From Brasilonema angustatum HA4187-MV1 (GTDB lineage Bacteria; Cyanobacteriota; Cyanobacteriia; Cyanobacteriales; Nostocaceae): a stretch of 64,000 bases of DNA. The stretch is from assembly GCA_019359695.1 (NCBI GenBank), contig JAHHGV010000044.1, forward strand, positions 1 to 64,000, in the 5' to 3' direction. The notes under the pieces were generated by a model, which saw nothing but the letters and a program-made list of their open reading frames with translations, was not told the DNA's origin and ran no database searches. The translations under genes and the position numbers were made by a program. Of this stretch, positions 55,150 to 64,000 are shown piece after piece (position 1 is the stretch's first letter; each line of letters opens with the position of its first letter).

Positions 55150-57042
55150 ATGAAAGAAAGTCCATTCAAAGTTCTTCTTGTTGATGATGATGAAGATGAT
55201 TACGTTTTAACTCGTGATTGGTTTGGTGAATTTCAAGTCGCTTGTGGCGAATTGGAATGGAAAAATAGTTATCAGGCAGCAATGGATGCAATTGTTAAGA
55301 ATCAATACGATGTCTGTCTTGTAGATTATCGTTTGGGTGCCAGTAACGGACTAGATTTGTTGCGTGAAGCAATTCATCAAGGCTGCTCTTCCCCAATCAT
55401 TTTACTCACAGGAAAAGGAGATAGGGAAATAGACATTGAAGCAATGAAAGCAGGTGCAGCAGATTATTTAGAAAAAAGTCAGTTGACTGCTCCAATGCTT
55501 GAACGTTCTATTCGTTACGCAGTTGAGCGCAAGCGAGCAGAACAAAAGATTCGCGAACACGCCGCACTCCTTGATGTTGCGACTGATGCCATTTTTGTAC
55601 GCGATTTAAACAAGAGAATTTTATTTTGGAATAAATCAGCCGAGCAACTATATGGTTGGAAAGCAACTGAAGCGATTGGCAAGAATACATCAGAACTTTG
55701 GCATGAGAAAGATATAGTACAATTTCAAGAAGCTCTTGCAACTTTATTGAAAAATGGTTCCTGGGAAGGCGAGCTGCATCAGATAACAAAATTGAAGAAA
55801 GAAATTATTGTTGAAAGTCGCTGGACACTTGTGCGCGAGTTTGATAAACAGGGACAATCAATTCTTGTTGTTAATACTAATATTACAGAAAAAAAAGAAT
55901 TAGAAGCACAATTTTTTCGTGCTCAGCGTTTGGAAAGTATTGGAACTTTAGCAAGCGGTATTGCCCACGACCTCAATAATGTTCTTGCACCCATTTTAAT
56001 GACCGCTCAACTTTTAGAATCGCAGCTGAATGACCAGCGGAGTAAACGACTGCTGCCAATATTAATATCTAACGCGAAACGAGGAGCAAGTTTAGTTAAA
56101 CAAGTGCTTTCATTTACTCGCGGGATTGAGGGCGAGCGCACTCTCTTGCAATTAAAGCACTTAATAAGAGAAATTCAGCAAATTGTTAAAGAAACGTTTC
56201 CCAAATCTATTGAAGTTTTTACTTCACAAGACCAAACCCTTTGGACAGTTTCAGGTGATGCAACTCAATTGCATCAAGTCCTAATAAATTTGTGCGTTAA
56301 TGCTCGTGACGCAATGCCTCATGGCGGTCAATTGACAATTTTGGCGGAAAATTTCATGATTGATAAAAATTACGCCAAGATGTATATTGATGCTCAAGTT
56401 GGTTCCTATGTTGTCATTACTGTTACTGATACTGGAATTGGTATTCCACAGGAAATTATAGACCGCATTTTTGAACCATTTTTTACAACGAAAGACCTAG
56501 GCAAAGGAACAGGACTTGGTCTTTCTACTGTACTTGGGATTGTTAAAAGCCACGGTGGTTTTGTGAATGTGTATAGTGAGGTAGGAAAAGGCACCCGATT
56601 TAAGGTGTTTTTACCAGCACAAGAAGCTACGGAAACTCCAGAAGAACAAGATTTGGAATTACCAAACGGTAATGGAGAACTCATTTTGGTTGTGGATGAT
56701 GAAGATTCAATTCGAGATGTTACGAAAACATCGCTAGAAAGCTATAATTACAAAGCAATAATTGCTAGCGATGGCATTGAGGCGATCGCTCTTTATGCAG
56801 AACACCAGGATGAAATCTCTGTGGTCTTAACAGATATGGTTATGCCTTCTATGGATGGAATAACCACAATCCGGACCTTAAAAAAAATGAATCCTGCAGT
56901 CAAAATTATTGCCGTTAGTGGACTCGCTTCTAGTGAAAAGGTGAATACAGTCAATAACATGGGTGTTAAAGCCTTTTTATCTAAACCGTATACCGCAAAG
57001 CAGTTATTACAGACTATTAGTGCTGTCAAAAGTGGGAATTAA
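55150..57042 (+). CDS. REC-PAS hybrid histidine kinase with C-terminal receiver
   Basis: The 630-residue protein has an amino-terminal receiver (D59 in VCLVDYRLG), PAS (about 130-255), HisKA with H273 ([13 protein letters not shown]), HATPase ([27 protein letters not shown]) and a carboxy receiver (LTDMVMPSMDG). AGGAGG lies seven bases before ATG. From PAS to the end it is a clear paralogue of the kinase at 48332, without that protein's insertion. It follows the response regulator by 16 bp, so the genes from 51258 probably form one signalling operon. Confidence 0.9.
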   Translation: MKESPFKVLLVDDDEDDYVLTRDWFGEFQVACGELEWKNSYQAAMDAIVKNQYDVCLVDYRLGASNGLDLLREAIHQGCSSPIILLTGKGDREIDIEAMKAGAADYLEKSQLTAPMLERSIRYAVERKRAEQKIREHAALLDVATDAIFVRDLNKRILFWNKSAEQLYGWKATEAIGKNTSELWHEKDIVQFQEALATLLKNGSWEGELHQITKLKKEIIVESRWTLVREFDKQGQSILVVNTNITEKKELEAQFFRAQRLESIGTLASGIAHDLNNVLAPILMTAQLLESQLNDQRSKRLLPILISNAKRGASLVKQVLSFTRGIEGERTLLQLKHLIREIQQIVKETFPKSIEVFTSQDQTLWTVSGDATQLHQVLINLCVNARDAMPHGGQLTILAENFMIDKNYAKMYIDAQVGSYVVITVTDTGIGIPQEIIDRIFEPFFTTKDLGKGTGLGLSTVLGIVKSHGGFVNVYSEVGKGTRFKVFLPAQEATETPEEQDLELPNGNGELILVVDDEDSIRDVTKTSLESYNYKAIIASDGIEAIALYAEHQDEISVVLTDMVMPSMDGITTIRTLKKMNPAVKIIAVSGLASSEKVNTVNNMGVKAFLSKPYTAKQLLQTISAVKSGN

Positions 57043-57056
57043 AATAAGGGAAATCG

Positions 57057-57091
57057 TTAATTGTTAGTAGTTAGTCACTACTAACAATTAA
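57057..57091. repeat. Perfect 15-bp hairpin
   Basis: TTAATTGTTAGTAGT and ACTACTAACAATTAA form a perfect stem with the 5-nt loop TAGTC, 15 bp after the kinase stop. No T-run follows, so it is more likely STRR-derived or an mRNA-stabilising hairpin than a classical terminator. Confidence 0.7.
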
Positions 57092-57129
57092 TAAACAACA
57101 TTTGCTATTCCCAATCTCCACGAAGAATA

Positions 57130-57522
57130 ATGAGCAACCAATCTTCTGAAGTTTTAGCCGTCAACGCAGCTTTTTATCGAGCTTTTGAAAAAAAAGATAT
57201 CGAGGCAATGAGTACTGTCTGGTCTCAAGGAACTGGTAGTTTTTGTGTTCATCCCGGATGGAATGTACTGCGCGGTTGGAAGGAGATTCGCTCCTCCTGG
57301 GTTAACATTTTCAAAAATACTGCTTACATTGAGATAAATACGGAGATAGTGACGACAGTTGTGCGTGATCACATCGCCTATGTTGTACTTGTAGAAAATG
57401 TTCTTCAAATTATTAACGGTCAGAGAAGACTAGAAGCACAATCAATTGCGACGAATATGTTTGAGCTTCTAGGTGGTAAGTGGTATCTTGTGCATCATCA
57501 CGCCAGTCCAATTATGCGCTGA
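57130..57522 (+). CDS. SnoaL/NTF2-like protein
   Basis: This 130-residue single-domain protein has the NTF2-like cone fold pattern: NAAFYRAFEKKDIEAMSTVW, CVHPGWNVLRGWKEIRSSW and GGKWYLVHHHASPI. Members are diverse in function, and no catalytic set can be assigned. It follows the kinase operon by 87 bp. Confidence 0.8.
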   Translation: MSNQSSEVLAVNAAFYRAFEKKDIEAMSTVWSQGTGSFCVHPGWNVLRGWKEIRSSWVNIFKNTAYIEINTEIVTTVVRDHIAYVVLVENVLQIINGQRRLEAQSIATNMFELLGGKWYLVHHHASPIMR

Positions 57523-57546
57523 AGGAGTGATAGGAAAGATAAGGAA

Positions 57547-58095
57547 CTAATCTCCAATTAACTCCACTGCATCACGTCTATCCCAATTGTCTAAGTAAAC
57601 TTTGACAATCTCTTCTTTAGCAGTGGGTAATTGCTTACCAACAAAATCTGGATGAATTGGTAACTCCCGATGACCTCTATCTACCAGCACGGCTAAACGA
57701 ATGATCTCTGGTCTCCCATACTCGTTTACCGCATTTAAAGCCGCACGAATTGTCCGTCCTTTATAAATGACATCATCGACGAGGACAACTGTTTTCCCTG
57801 TTAAATCAAAAGGGATGTCAGTTTTTGCAGGAGTCCGCAACCCAATTTGGTCGAGGTCATCACGATAAAATGTAATATCCAAGGCTCCCGTCGCTATCGG
57901 TATACCTTCAAGCGCCTCTATTTGACGCGTCAGTAAGTGAGCTAGAGGTACACCTCTAGTATAAATACCTAGTAGTACGAGTTGAGACAAATCACGCGTT
58001 TTTTCTACGATTTGAGAAGCGAGACGATTCACGGTACGACGGAGTTCTTCAGGTGAGAGAATCTCAACCACTTTGGTTTCGACAGACGCAGTCAT
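57547..58095 (-). CDS. pyrR: Bifunctional pyr regulator/uracil phosphoribosyltransferase
   Basis: This 182-residue PRTase-fold protein has the PRPP motif [20 protein letters not shown] and the PyrR-type opening [19 protein letters not shown]. In Gram-positive bacteria it attenuates pyr operons; in cyanobacteria that role is less certain and enzyme activity may be weak. Confidence 0.92.
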   Translation of the reverse strand: MTASVETKVVEILSPEELRRTVNRLASQIVEKTRDLSQLVLLGIYTRGVPLAHLLTRQIEALEGIPIATGALDITFYRDDLDQIGLRTPAKTDIPFDLTGKTVVLVDDVIYKGRTIRAALNAVNEYGRPEIIRLAVLVDRGHRELPIHPDFVGKQLPTAKEEIVKVYLDNWDRRDAVELIGD

Positions 58096-58162
58096 AGACC
58101 AATACCCCTGAACAATGAGTTAGACGACTATAACAAATGGGTCATTGTGACTGCTAGCTTTG

Positions 58163-58190
58163 GTGGTTAGTAGAATTTTCTACTAACCAC
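58163..58190. repeat. Perfect 12-bp hairpin between cobD and pyrR
   Basis: GTGGTTAGTAGA and TCTACTAACCAC form a perfect stem with a 4-nt loop. It lies after the cobD stop and before the pyrR start on the minus strand; no T-run follows. Confidence 0.65.
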
Positions 58191-58292
58191 TGATTATTCA
58201 CAACTAGCCATTCCCAATTCCCTATTTCCATGATGATTCATGATCACGCTCAAATTCAAAGTTTGCTTGTTCAAAATTCCAAAAAATAGCCC

Positions 58293-59252
58293 TCACTGAC
58301 TCAGCAGCAAAACTATTGCAACCCCCAACCACAGCAAAAAAGAATATCGAGTGAGTTGCAAAGCTTGATAAATGCAATTTGGGGTGATGGGATGGATGGC
58401 GTCTCCCAGGAGAGGTTTATGTTTTGCTACCCCACGATACCAATTTGTACCTCCCACCTGCACACCTAAAATAGCAGCATAGGCGCACTCACTCCAGCCA
58501 GAGTTAGGACTAGGATCACAAACAGCATCTCGACGGCAAATTCGCCAAACATATAAGGGTTTCCCCGACAGAAGTGCCAGAGTCATCACAGTTAACCGAC
58601 AAGGAATCCAAGTTAAACAATCTTCTAACCGTGCACTGAACCATCCTAAATATGTATAAGGTTTTTCTCGATAGCCTACCATTGAATCAAGAGTACTGCT
58701 GGCTTTATATGCCAAAGCAAGGGTTGTTGGACCGATAACAGGGATAAATGCACCAAGAATCGCATAAAAAAGAGGAGCCATAACTCCATCAGTGGCATTT
58801 TCTGTTACTGTTTCTAGAACGGCTCGTAAAATTTCTAGTTCTGTTAAATTTTCTGTATCTCGTCCGACGTAATGACTTAAAGTAGAGCGGGCATCTACAA
58901 TATGTCCTGTTGTTAATGGTTGTAAAACTATTTCGGCTGCTATTCTTAAACTTTTAAAAGCAAAACAGCTAGCTAAGAGAATACTTTCTAACGCCACTCC
59001 CAAAAACGGATGCAGTAATCTAGCACTTTGAATAAGTAGGTAGCCTATAAACCCGCTACCAATTATTAGGATAATGCCTAGCGCAATTCCGACAATGCGC
59101 TGTGTCAGGGAATTTTGACAATATGTGATACTAAATTTGGTAAAGCGAGAAATTGCCCACCCCATGACTCGTACTGGATGAGGCCAACCCCACGGATCGC
59201 CAATAAAGTAATCTAAAGTAGCAGCAATAATTAAAACAACAGCTGATGTCAT
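58293..59252 (-). CDS. cobD: Adenosylcobinamide-phosphate synthase CobD/CbiB
   Basis: This 319-residue membrane protein attaches aminopropanol (phosphate) to cobyric acid in B12 synthesis. Typical features are DYFIGDPWGWPHPVRVMG at the start, VGRDTENLTELEILRAVLET, ATDGVMAPLFYAILGAF and the terminal NSGWSECAYAAILGVQVGG. A link with the B12-dependent HpnP is possible but only at whole-cell level. Confidence 0.93.
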   Translation of the reverse strand: MTSAVVLIIAATLDYFIGDPWGWPHPVRVMGWAISRFTKFSITYCQNSLTQRIVGIALGIILIIGSGFIGYLLIQSARLLHPFLGVALESILLASCFAFKSLRIAAEIVLQPLTTGHIVDARSTLSHYVGRDTENLTELEILRAVLETVTENATDGVMAPLFYAILGAFIPVIGPTTLALAYKASSTLDSMVGYREKPYTYLGWFSARLEDCLTWIPCRLTVMTLALLSGKPLYVWRICRRDAVCDPSPNSGWSECAYAAILGVQVGGTNWYRGVAKHKPLLGDAIHPITPNCIYQALQLTRYSFLLWLGVAIVLLLSQ

Positions 59253-59319
59253 TAGTCAATGGTCAAAAGTCAAGAGTTAACGATCAAAACTTAAGAGTCA
59301 ACAGTCAAATTACTAATGA

Positions 59320-59763
59320 CTAAACAATAAAATTGGCTTCTTCCCCAAGAGAAGCCTGCCAACTACGAGCGTCGTAATAAAGATCTGCCAAGGTAATACT
59401 GTACAATGCTTCTTTGAGCTTTTGGTGCAGCCTTTGCCAAAGAGTAAATGTGACCCAATCTTCTGCTTGTGTTTGAGAAGCTTGGTGGTGGGGTAAAGGT
59501 TCAATAGTTTCTCCAACTGCTTCTAAAACTTCTCCTAGAGAGATTTGTGCAGGTTCTCGAACCAACTGGTATCCACCGATGCTACCACGCATTGATTTTA
59601 CTAATCCAGCACGACGCATTTCTATAAGCAGTTTTTCTAAGTAAGGAGCTGGAATATCTTGACGAGAGGCGATCGCCTTAGTAGAAACAGGACCATACCC
59701 AGGCTGTAAACTCAAATCGAGCAAGGCTTTGACACTGTAGTGTCCTCTAGTTGTTAGTTTCAT
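59320..59763 (-). CDS. Rrf2 family transcriptional regulator
   Basis: The 147-residue winged-helix protein starts MKLTTRGHYSVKALLDL and has the recognition helix RQDIPAPYLEKLLIEMRRAG and wing RGSIGGYQLVREP. It has no cysteines, so it cannot carry the Fe-S cluster of IscR or NsrR. I start at ATG 59763; upstream residues to 59814 come from simple repeat text. Confidence 0.88.
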   Translation of the reverse strand: MKLTTRGHYSVKALLDLSLQPGYGPVSTKAIASRQDIPAPYLEKLLIEMRRAGLVKSMRGSIGGYQLVREPAQISLGEVLEAVGETIEPLPHHQASQTQAEDWVTFTLWQRLHQKLKEALYSITLADLYYDARSWQASLGEEANFIV

Positions 59764-60452
59764 TTTCGTAAGCTTTGTCCTTTGTCCTTTGTCTTTTGTA
59801 ATGACTAATGACAAGTGCTAATGACTAAGAATCAGTTTTGCTTATCATTTTCTCTGCTAGTGATCAAATTTTGTAAGTAGACAACTTTTTTAGGTATGCT
59901 TTATAAAACTTAAACAAATACAGCGTAGTCGTCACCACCAAGCCAGAACTATAAAGTATGAATTATCCTGTACCATCCATTAGGGGGTGAAAACAGTGAA
60001 CAGTGAACACTGAACACTGAACACTTATCTAGATTTGGTGATCCAGATTTAGACAGCGACTGAAATATACCACTTAAATAAGTCAGAGACTTTAGCTCTC
60101 TCAAAAAAAGTGGGCAGCAATTGCTGATAACTGATAACTGATAACTGCTTGAAACAAGGATACTTCACTGGAAAATTTTCTCTATGGTTCAATCGAGGAC
60201 TTGTTTCCTCTTACTTTTTCCTTAATTTGGTCATTGACAAACATACAAACTATAGTTATCACCATTGCCTATCTTCTTTAAAATATATTGTATTGTTAAT
60301 GTTGGTCATTCCGTCAAAATTTTGCTATCTGGGTGCAATCTACTTAGCAATAGCACCAGATAAAAAATAAATAATGGCGCTCGCACTAGCATAACATCAG
60401 CTAAAATAAAATCGATTCACTGTATTTGACCATTCGTTTTTGAATTAAGTTG
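59764..60452. other. Intergenic region with simple repeats
   Basis: These 689 bases between divergent genes hold simple repeats (CAGTGAACACTGAACACTG at about 59996 and TGATAACTGATAACTGATAA at about 60124). A 73-codon plus-strand frame at 60149-60370 has no supporting feature. I see no RNA gene. Confidence 0.5.
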
Positions 60453-60866
60453 ATGGCTAAACAGAAAAAAATTGAACCCCTAGTTGGTGAAGATCTGCTC
60501 AAGAAAGTCAAAGAGCTAGAAAATCTAAGCAAAGAAGAAAAAGCTAAACACTGTGGCTACTATACCGTAACCAAAAACGGTATAGAGCGCGTCAACATGA
60601 TGAAATTCTTAAATGCTCTTATTGATGCTGAGGGCATTCAGTTAGACAGCGCTCCGAGTGCAAATGGTCGAGGTGGACGCAGTGCAAGCTATAGAATTAG
60701 CGTGCAGTCGAACGGTAACTTGTTGATAGGTTCAGCCTATACCAAACAAATGAATCTCAAACCAGGAGATGAGTTTATCATTACTTTAGGCAAAAAGCAT
60801 ATTCGTTTGAGACAAGTAGACTCCGACGAGAGAGAAGAGGTCGAGCTAGCAGAAGTTGCTGTGTAA
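60453..60866 (+). CDS. cyAbrB-type transcriptional regulator (CalB-like)
   Basis: This 137-residue cyanobacterial AbrB-like regulator has the amino half GEDLLKKVKELENLSKEEKA, CGYYTVTKNG and VNMMKFLNALIDAEG, and a carboxy AbrB-like swapped hairpin (SYRISVQSNGNLLIGSAYT, LKPGDEFIITLGKKHIRL). The order of domains fits the cyAbrB2 group, which regulates carbon/nitrogen balance genes. ATG 60453 is preferred to TTG 60450. Confidence 0.9.
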   Translation: MAKQKKIEPLVGEDLLKKVKELENLSKEEKAKHCGYYTVTKNGIERVNMMKFLNALIDAEGIQLDSAPSANGRGGRSASYRISVQSNGNLLIGSAYTKQMNLKPGDEFIITLGKKHIRLRQVDSDEREEVELAEVAV

Positions 60867-60936
60867 ATAGTTATTAGTCGTTAGTCAAAAGTCATTAGAC
60901 TCCAAAGCTGTTGACTAATGACCGATACGGCGAACC

Positions 60937-60974
60937 CCAGTTCCCTGCGGCGGGAGATCCGCCTACAGGACTGG
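60937..60974. repeat. Hairpin repeat, divergent copy 3
   Basis: A 38-bp palindrome CCAGTTCCCTGCGGCGGGAG to its complement ending GGACTGG, related to the 40-bp units at 2173 and 18395 but with changed arms (GGCGGG/CCGCC). Confidence 0.5.
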
Positions 60975-60994
60975 ACTCACTTTTGACTGTTGGC

Positions 60995-62899
60995 TTATTG
61001 ACTTATGCTCACACCTGTTTTGCGAGTCATTGGTAAGTAGTGGCGAAGTGCTCTACGCGTTACAGCGACGTTGCAGGTTAATCCAATTTGCTCTCTTTCT
61101 AGTAAACCTAAAATACGCTCTTGGTTATCTCGATCAACCACTGGTAAGTGATGCAAACCTTTAAGAGCCATGCGGTCTAAAGCTTCGGCTAGAGGTTCAT
61201 CTTGTAATGCATAAAGAATATCAGTGGTACAGATATCCATGAGTGTTTGATTGCCTGTATTAGCTTGGATTTCACTTGAGGAACTTGGATATTTTTCCCA
61301 AAGGCAAAGAGCTCGGTTGACATCTTCTAAAGAGACGATACCGACTAATTGCCCTGCTTCATTAATAACTAAAGCACTTTGGCAGAGATCACCACTCATT
61401 TCCAAAGCTGCTTCTATCACATTCATGGTCGGTAGCAGCTTTTTCGGACTAGAATACATAGCATCTTCTACCAAGATTTGCTGCAAAATTTCTGATTGCT
61501 CGTCTTTCAACTCTGGAAGACCGATTTGCTGTAAGTTTGAATTCGAGTTAGAAGTTGGTTTAATTCGTTCTACTAGCCAAACACTCAAACCCACTGCTGC
61601 CATTAACGGTAAAACAATGCGATAGTCTCGCGTTAATTCAAAAAGTAACAAAATAGCTGTTAATGGAGCTCTGACAGTTGCAGCGAGAACTGCTGCCATC
61701 CCCACCATTGCGTAAGCAGGAGGAGCTGCCATATACTGTGTAACTACAGGTACTAGGCTTGCTAAAATTTTTGCATAAGCTGATCCGAAAGAAGCACCTA
61801 GAAACATGGCTGGTGCAAAAAGACCGCCAACAAAACCACTACCAGCACTAACAGCCGTCATGAACAGCTTGACTACCAGCAGCACAAGCAATAACTGTAG
61901 AGAAAACTTCACATCCTGAAGCATAGCTTCTATAGTGCCGTAACCGATGCCCAAAATTTGAGGAAACTGTAAAGCAACAATGCCAACAATGGTTCCACCA
62001 ATAATCGGATGAATCGGTTCGCGTATATTACCTAGCCATCGCAAATAAGGTATTTGCCCATGAAAGCAGGCTTTTGCCAAAGCAATGAGTTGAGTATAAG
62101 CCAGAGAAACTAAACTAGCTCCCAAACCTAAGCCGAGATAAAGCGGTAATTCCAGAAGGCTGCGGACTTGGTAAGCGGGTAGGGCAAAAGCAGGCTGTGC
62201 ACCCAAACCAATTTGAGCAACTAATGCCGCAACGACCGCTGCAAGCAGCACGACACTCACGGCAGAAGTGGCAAATGATGTCGCGCCTAACACCACCTCT
62301 AAGGCAAAGAAAACTCCGGCGATGGGGGCATTAAATCCTGCAGCTAAACCAGCAGCAGCACCAGCAGCCAAAAGCAATCGCTGTCGTTCTTGAGATACTT
62401 GTAAAACAACAGACAGCAGCATACCAAAACTTGCGCCAATTTCTACACTTGGTCCCTCTGGCCCTAGAGAAGCACCACTTCCTAAAGACACTGATGCGGC
62501 CAGCATCTTTGTTACTGGTCGTAATTGTCCCTTGATCTCTCCTCCTTGGGATGCGGCGATCAGAGTTGACAGTCCAGGACCAAAATCTTGGGTGCGCCAG
62601 CGCATCAATCCGATAATCAGTCCACCAAGGATGGGAACACACGCTAGAGTCCAAGAACCCCAAGCACCAATGACACCCATAAAATTTTCCAGCGTCAAGC
62701 GGTGAATCAGCTCGATCAAATAGTGAAAGGTCACCACACCCATGCCAGCACCACCGCCTATGAGGACGGCTAAAAGCAGCACAACAGTTTCTGGGGATGG
62801 TTGAAAACGGTTAAGCAGATCAGTCAAACGGGCAGAAGGAGTGGTAAAAGCAGGTTGTTCTACCACCTTCCTCAGTTCAGTTGAAGGCAGAAGAGTCAT
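60995..62899 (-). CDS. ClC-type chloride channel/transporter with CBS domains
   Basis: The 634-residue protein has a ClC membrane domain (about 35-445) with the selectivity motif GSGASLGPEGPSVE and the GFNAPIAGVFFALE and GSGFVGGLFAPAMFLG segments, then two CBS domains (about 475-610; ALVINEAGQLVGIVSLEDV, LHHLPVVDRDNQERILGLLE) that may sense nucleotides. The Glu after GPEGP, the gating position in GSGxGPEGP, is kept. Confidence 0.93.
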   Translation of the reverse strand: MTLLPSTELRKVVEQPAFTTPSARLTDLLNRFQPSPETVVLLLAVLIGGGAGMGVVTFHYLIELIHRLTLENFMGVIGAWGSWTLACVPILGGLIIGLMRWRTQDFGPGLSTLIAASQGGEIKGQLRPVTKMLAASVSLGSGASLGPEGPSVEIGASFGMLLSVVLQVSQERQRLLLAAGAAAGLAAGFNAPIAGVFFALEVVLGATSFATSAVSVVLLAAVVAALVAQIGLGAQPAFALPAYQVRSLLELPLYLGLGLGASLVSLAYTQLIALAKACFHGQIPYLRWLGNIREPIHPIIGGTIVGIVALQFPQILGIGYGTIEAMLQDVKFSLQLLLVLLVVKLFMTAVSAGSGFVGGLFAPAMFLGASFGSAYAKILASLVPVVTQYMAAPPAYAMVGMAAVLAATVRAPLTAILLLFELTRDYRIVLPLMAAVGLSVWLVERIKPTSNSNSNLQQIGLPELKDEQSEILQQILVEDAMYSSPKKLLPTMNVIEAALEMSGDLCQSALVINEAGQLVGIVSLEDVNRALCLWEKYPSSSSEIQANTGNQTLMDICTTDILYALQDEPLAEALDRMALKGLHHLPVVDRDNQERILGLLEREQIGLTCNVAVTRRALRHYLPMTRKTGVSISQ

Positions 62900-63805
62900 T
62901 GAGTGGAGAAGTAAATCTAATAAAAAATTTAAATTTTTCTGTCTTACATTTCATTGTGAGTGATCATTTAGCAACCAGACAAGTCAATTGCATATGTTAG
63001 TTTTACAAAGCTTTGGTAAATTAATTCCCGTTGCTGGCAATTTGTGTAAGGACAATGCTTAAATGGGAAAGAATTGAAGGTGAATGGTTATTAGCAGCGC
63101 TCATCTAGAGTAGTGAGGAGTAAATTGAAGGTTAAAGAGTGTAGACGCCTTATGACCATCAGACAGCGCTATCCACGAGGGCAGCCACTGCAAGGGAAGC
63201 GGGTTTGCCGACAGTCGGTGCAAGTGGCGTTTTCTCGCGTCTTGGCGATTGTGTGTCTTTTTGAGAGACGCAGTCACGTTGGTGTAAGCGCAAAACGCAC
63301 GAACCCTTGTGTTGCAAGAACATGTGCCTTTGGGATTTACAAAGCAGCGGGCAAGGCAGGGTGATAGAAACACCCGATAGCCCTCCGGTGAAGACTTGAG
63401 CCCTGTGGGCACGGTTCCGTGCCAACGGTCTCGCTACGATAGCCGTAAGGCGTGGCCGTTCCCACTAGGGGTTGCCATTGCTACGAGCAATTATTAACTA
63501 AAGGCAAAAGTGCATATACACCTTGAGGATGACTCCCGACAGAGTGGTACTCACGATAATGTGAAGTATGGAGTTATTGATCATTTATCCTTTTTTGGTC
63601 ATTCTCACAAAAATCTAGCTATACTCGTGTTGCAATCATTCAGCCATGGTCGTAGCACAAGCTTTTGCTTGTCTAAATTATGGATGTTTTATGCGTGATT
63701 TCTGACTAATGTCAGATCACACTAGGCAATCTACACGCATTTTGAGCAGAAATTCTCGCTCAGGTATTGAAAAGAGCAAGTAAGTGGACTAGACGGACGA
63801 GGTAG
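62900..63805. other. Long intergenic region with GC-rich repeat block
   Basis: No gene is supported across these 906 bases. At 63361-63475 a repeat (CGATAGCCCTCCGGTGAAGA, then GTTCCGTGCCAACGGTCTCG and ATAGCCGTAAGGC) matches the reverse complement of 47960-48050. Several short frames on both strands between 63101 and 63425 arise from this repeat text. Confidence 0.55.
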
Positions 63806-64000
63806 ATGAATACACACACCTTTGATAATCATTATGTGACTTGCCCAATTTGCCAAAAAAATACTAAGCCAAAGCTAGTAAAGACGTGTATGGGATTGTA
63901 TACCTGTCCGTATTGCCAGGAAAGGCTTGTAGTCTGTCAAAGCGGTCATTATGTCCGCGACCCGTTTGCCTACAAACAGATAATGATATCGTCGGTACTC
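63806..64000 (+). CDS. Zinc-ribbon protein, partial (cut by window end)
   Basis: From ATG 63806, with GACGAGGT just upstream, 65 codons stay open to the window edge. The sequence has two CxxC knuckles, CPIC (13-16) and CPYC (34-37), with CMGLYTCPYCQERLVV and SGHYVRDPFAYKQ. This looks like a conserved cyanobacterial zinc-ribbon protein of unknown function. The carboxy end lies outside the window. Confidence 0.65.
   Translation, partial: MNTHTFDNHYVTCPICQKNTKPKLVKTCMGLYTCPYCQERLVVCQSGHYVRDPFAYKQIMISSVL

Noticed and set aside
60149-60370. 73-codon plus-strand frame upstream of cyAbrB
   Set aside because: No clear start site, and its hydrophobic text comes from AT-rich DNA; not enough support to call it.
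63101-63425. Overlapping frames on both strands near 63.1-63.4 kb
   Set aside because: They coincide with dispersed repeat text also found near 48.0 kb and show no domain or ribosome-binding site.

Overview
The window comes from a cyanobacterium, most likely a filamentous one. The evidence is frequent HIP1 octamers (GCGATCGC), a ferrochelatase with a light-harvesting-like tail, a cyAbrB regulator, an Rcp1-like response regulator, a DXCF-type cyanobacteriochrome kinase and many short dispersed palindromic repeats. No rRNA or tRNA gene was seen. Base composition is mostly AT-leaning, with a GC-rich katG and an AT-rich patatin gene standing out.

Region 1 (1-22 kb) is the most interesting part. 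On the minus strand, hopanoid genes (hpnH and hpnA at 2.3-4.4 kb; hpnI and hpnP at 19-22 kb) bracket a near-complete 2-aminoethylphosphonate (AEP) pathway. That pathway consists of PEP mutase fused to a nucleotidyltransferase, phosphonopyruvate decarboxylase and AEP transaminase. A second nucleotidyltransferase, two CDP-alcohol phosphatidyltransferases and a PhyH-type Fe(II)/2-oxoglutarate oxygenase accompany it. I read this as a locus for a phosphonate-bearing membrane lipid laid down next to, and perhaps together with, 2-methylated extended hopanoids. Plus-strand insertions interrupt it: a patatin-GAF phospholipase operon, a truncated RAYT-like transposase, a transposase remnant, DUF1003 and CadD membrane proteins, and two small secreted proteins. 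A toxin-exporter-like ABC protein diverges from hpnI.

Region 2 (24-35 kb) holds katG, a methyltransferase, hemH, a CRISPR array without cas genes (20 good repeats of 37 nt plus a decayed one, and an orphan repeat 1.8 kb further on), a flavin monooxygenase, an orphan toxin/immunity-like pair and purB.

Region 3 (35-48 kb) holds a BrkB membrane protein, an MHYT-GAF-PAS-MCP receptor, a Ser/Thr kinase, an SH3b/L,D-transpeptidase-like protein, a repeat-rich 1 kb intergenic stretch with two minus-strand terminators and a possible 24-codon gene, a secreted FAD oxidoreductase, clpS, a DUF2103 gene and moaE. The 3' end of moaE is duplicated around a serine recombinase remnant.

Region 4 (48-57 kb) is a signalling block: a GAF-PAS-PAS hybrid kinase carrying an in-frame repeat-derived insertion, a cyanobacteriochrome kinase, a small response regulator, a second hybrid kinase and a SnoaL-like protein.

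Region 5 (57.5-64 kb) is housekeeping: pyrR, cobD, an Rrf2 regulator, cyAbrB, a ClC channel with CBS domains, and the start of a zinc-ribbon protein cut by the window edge.
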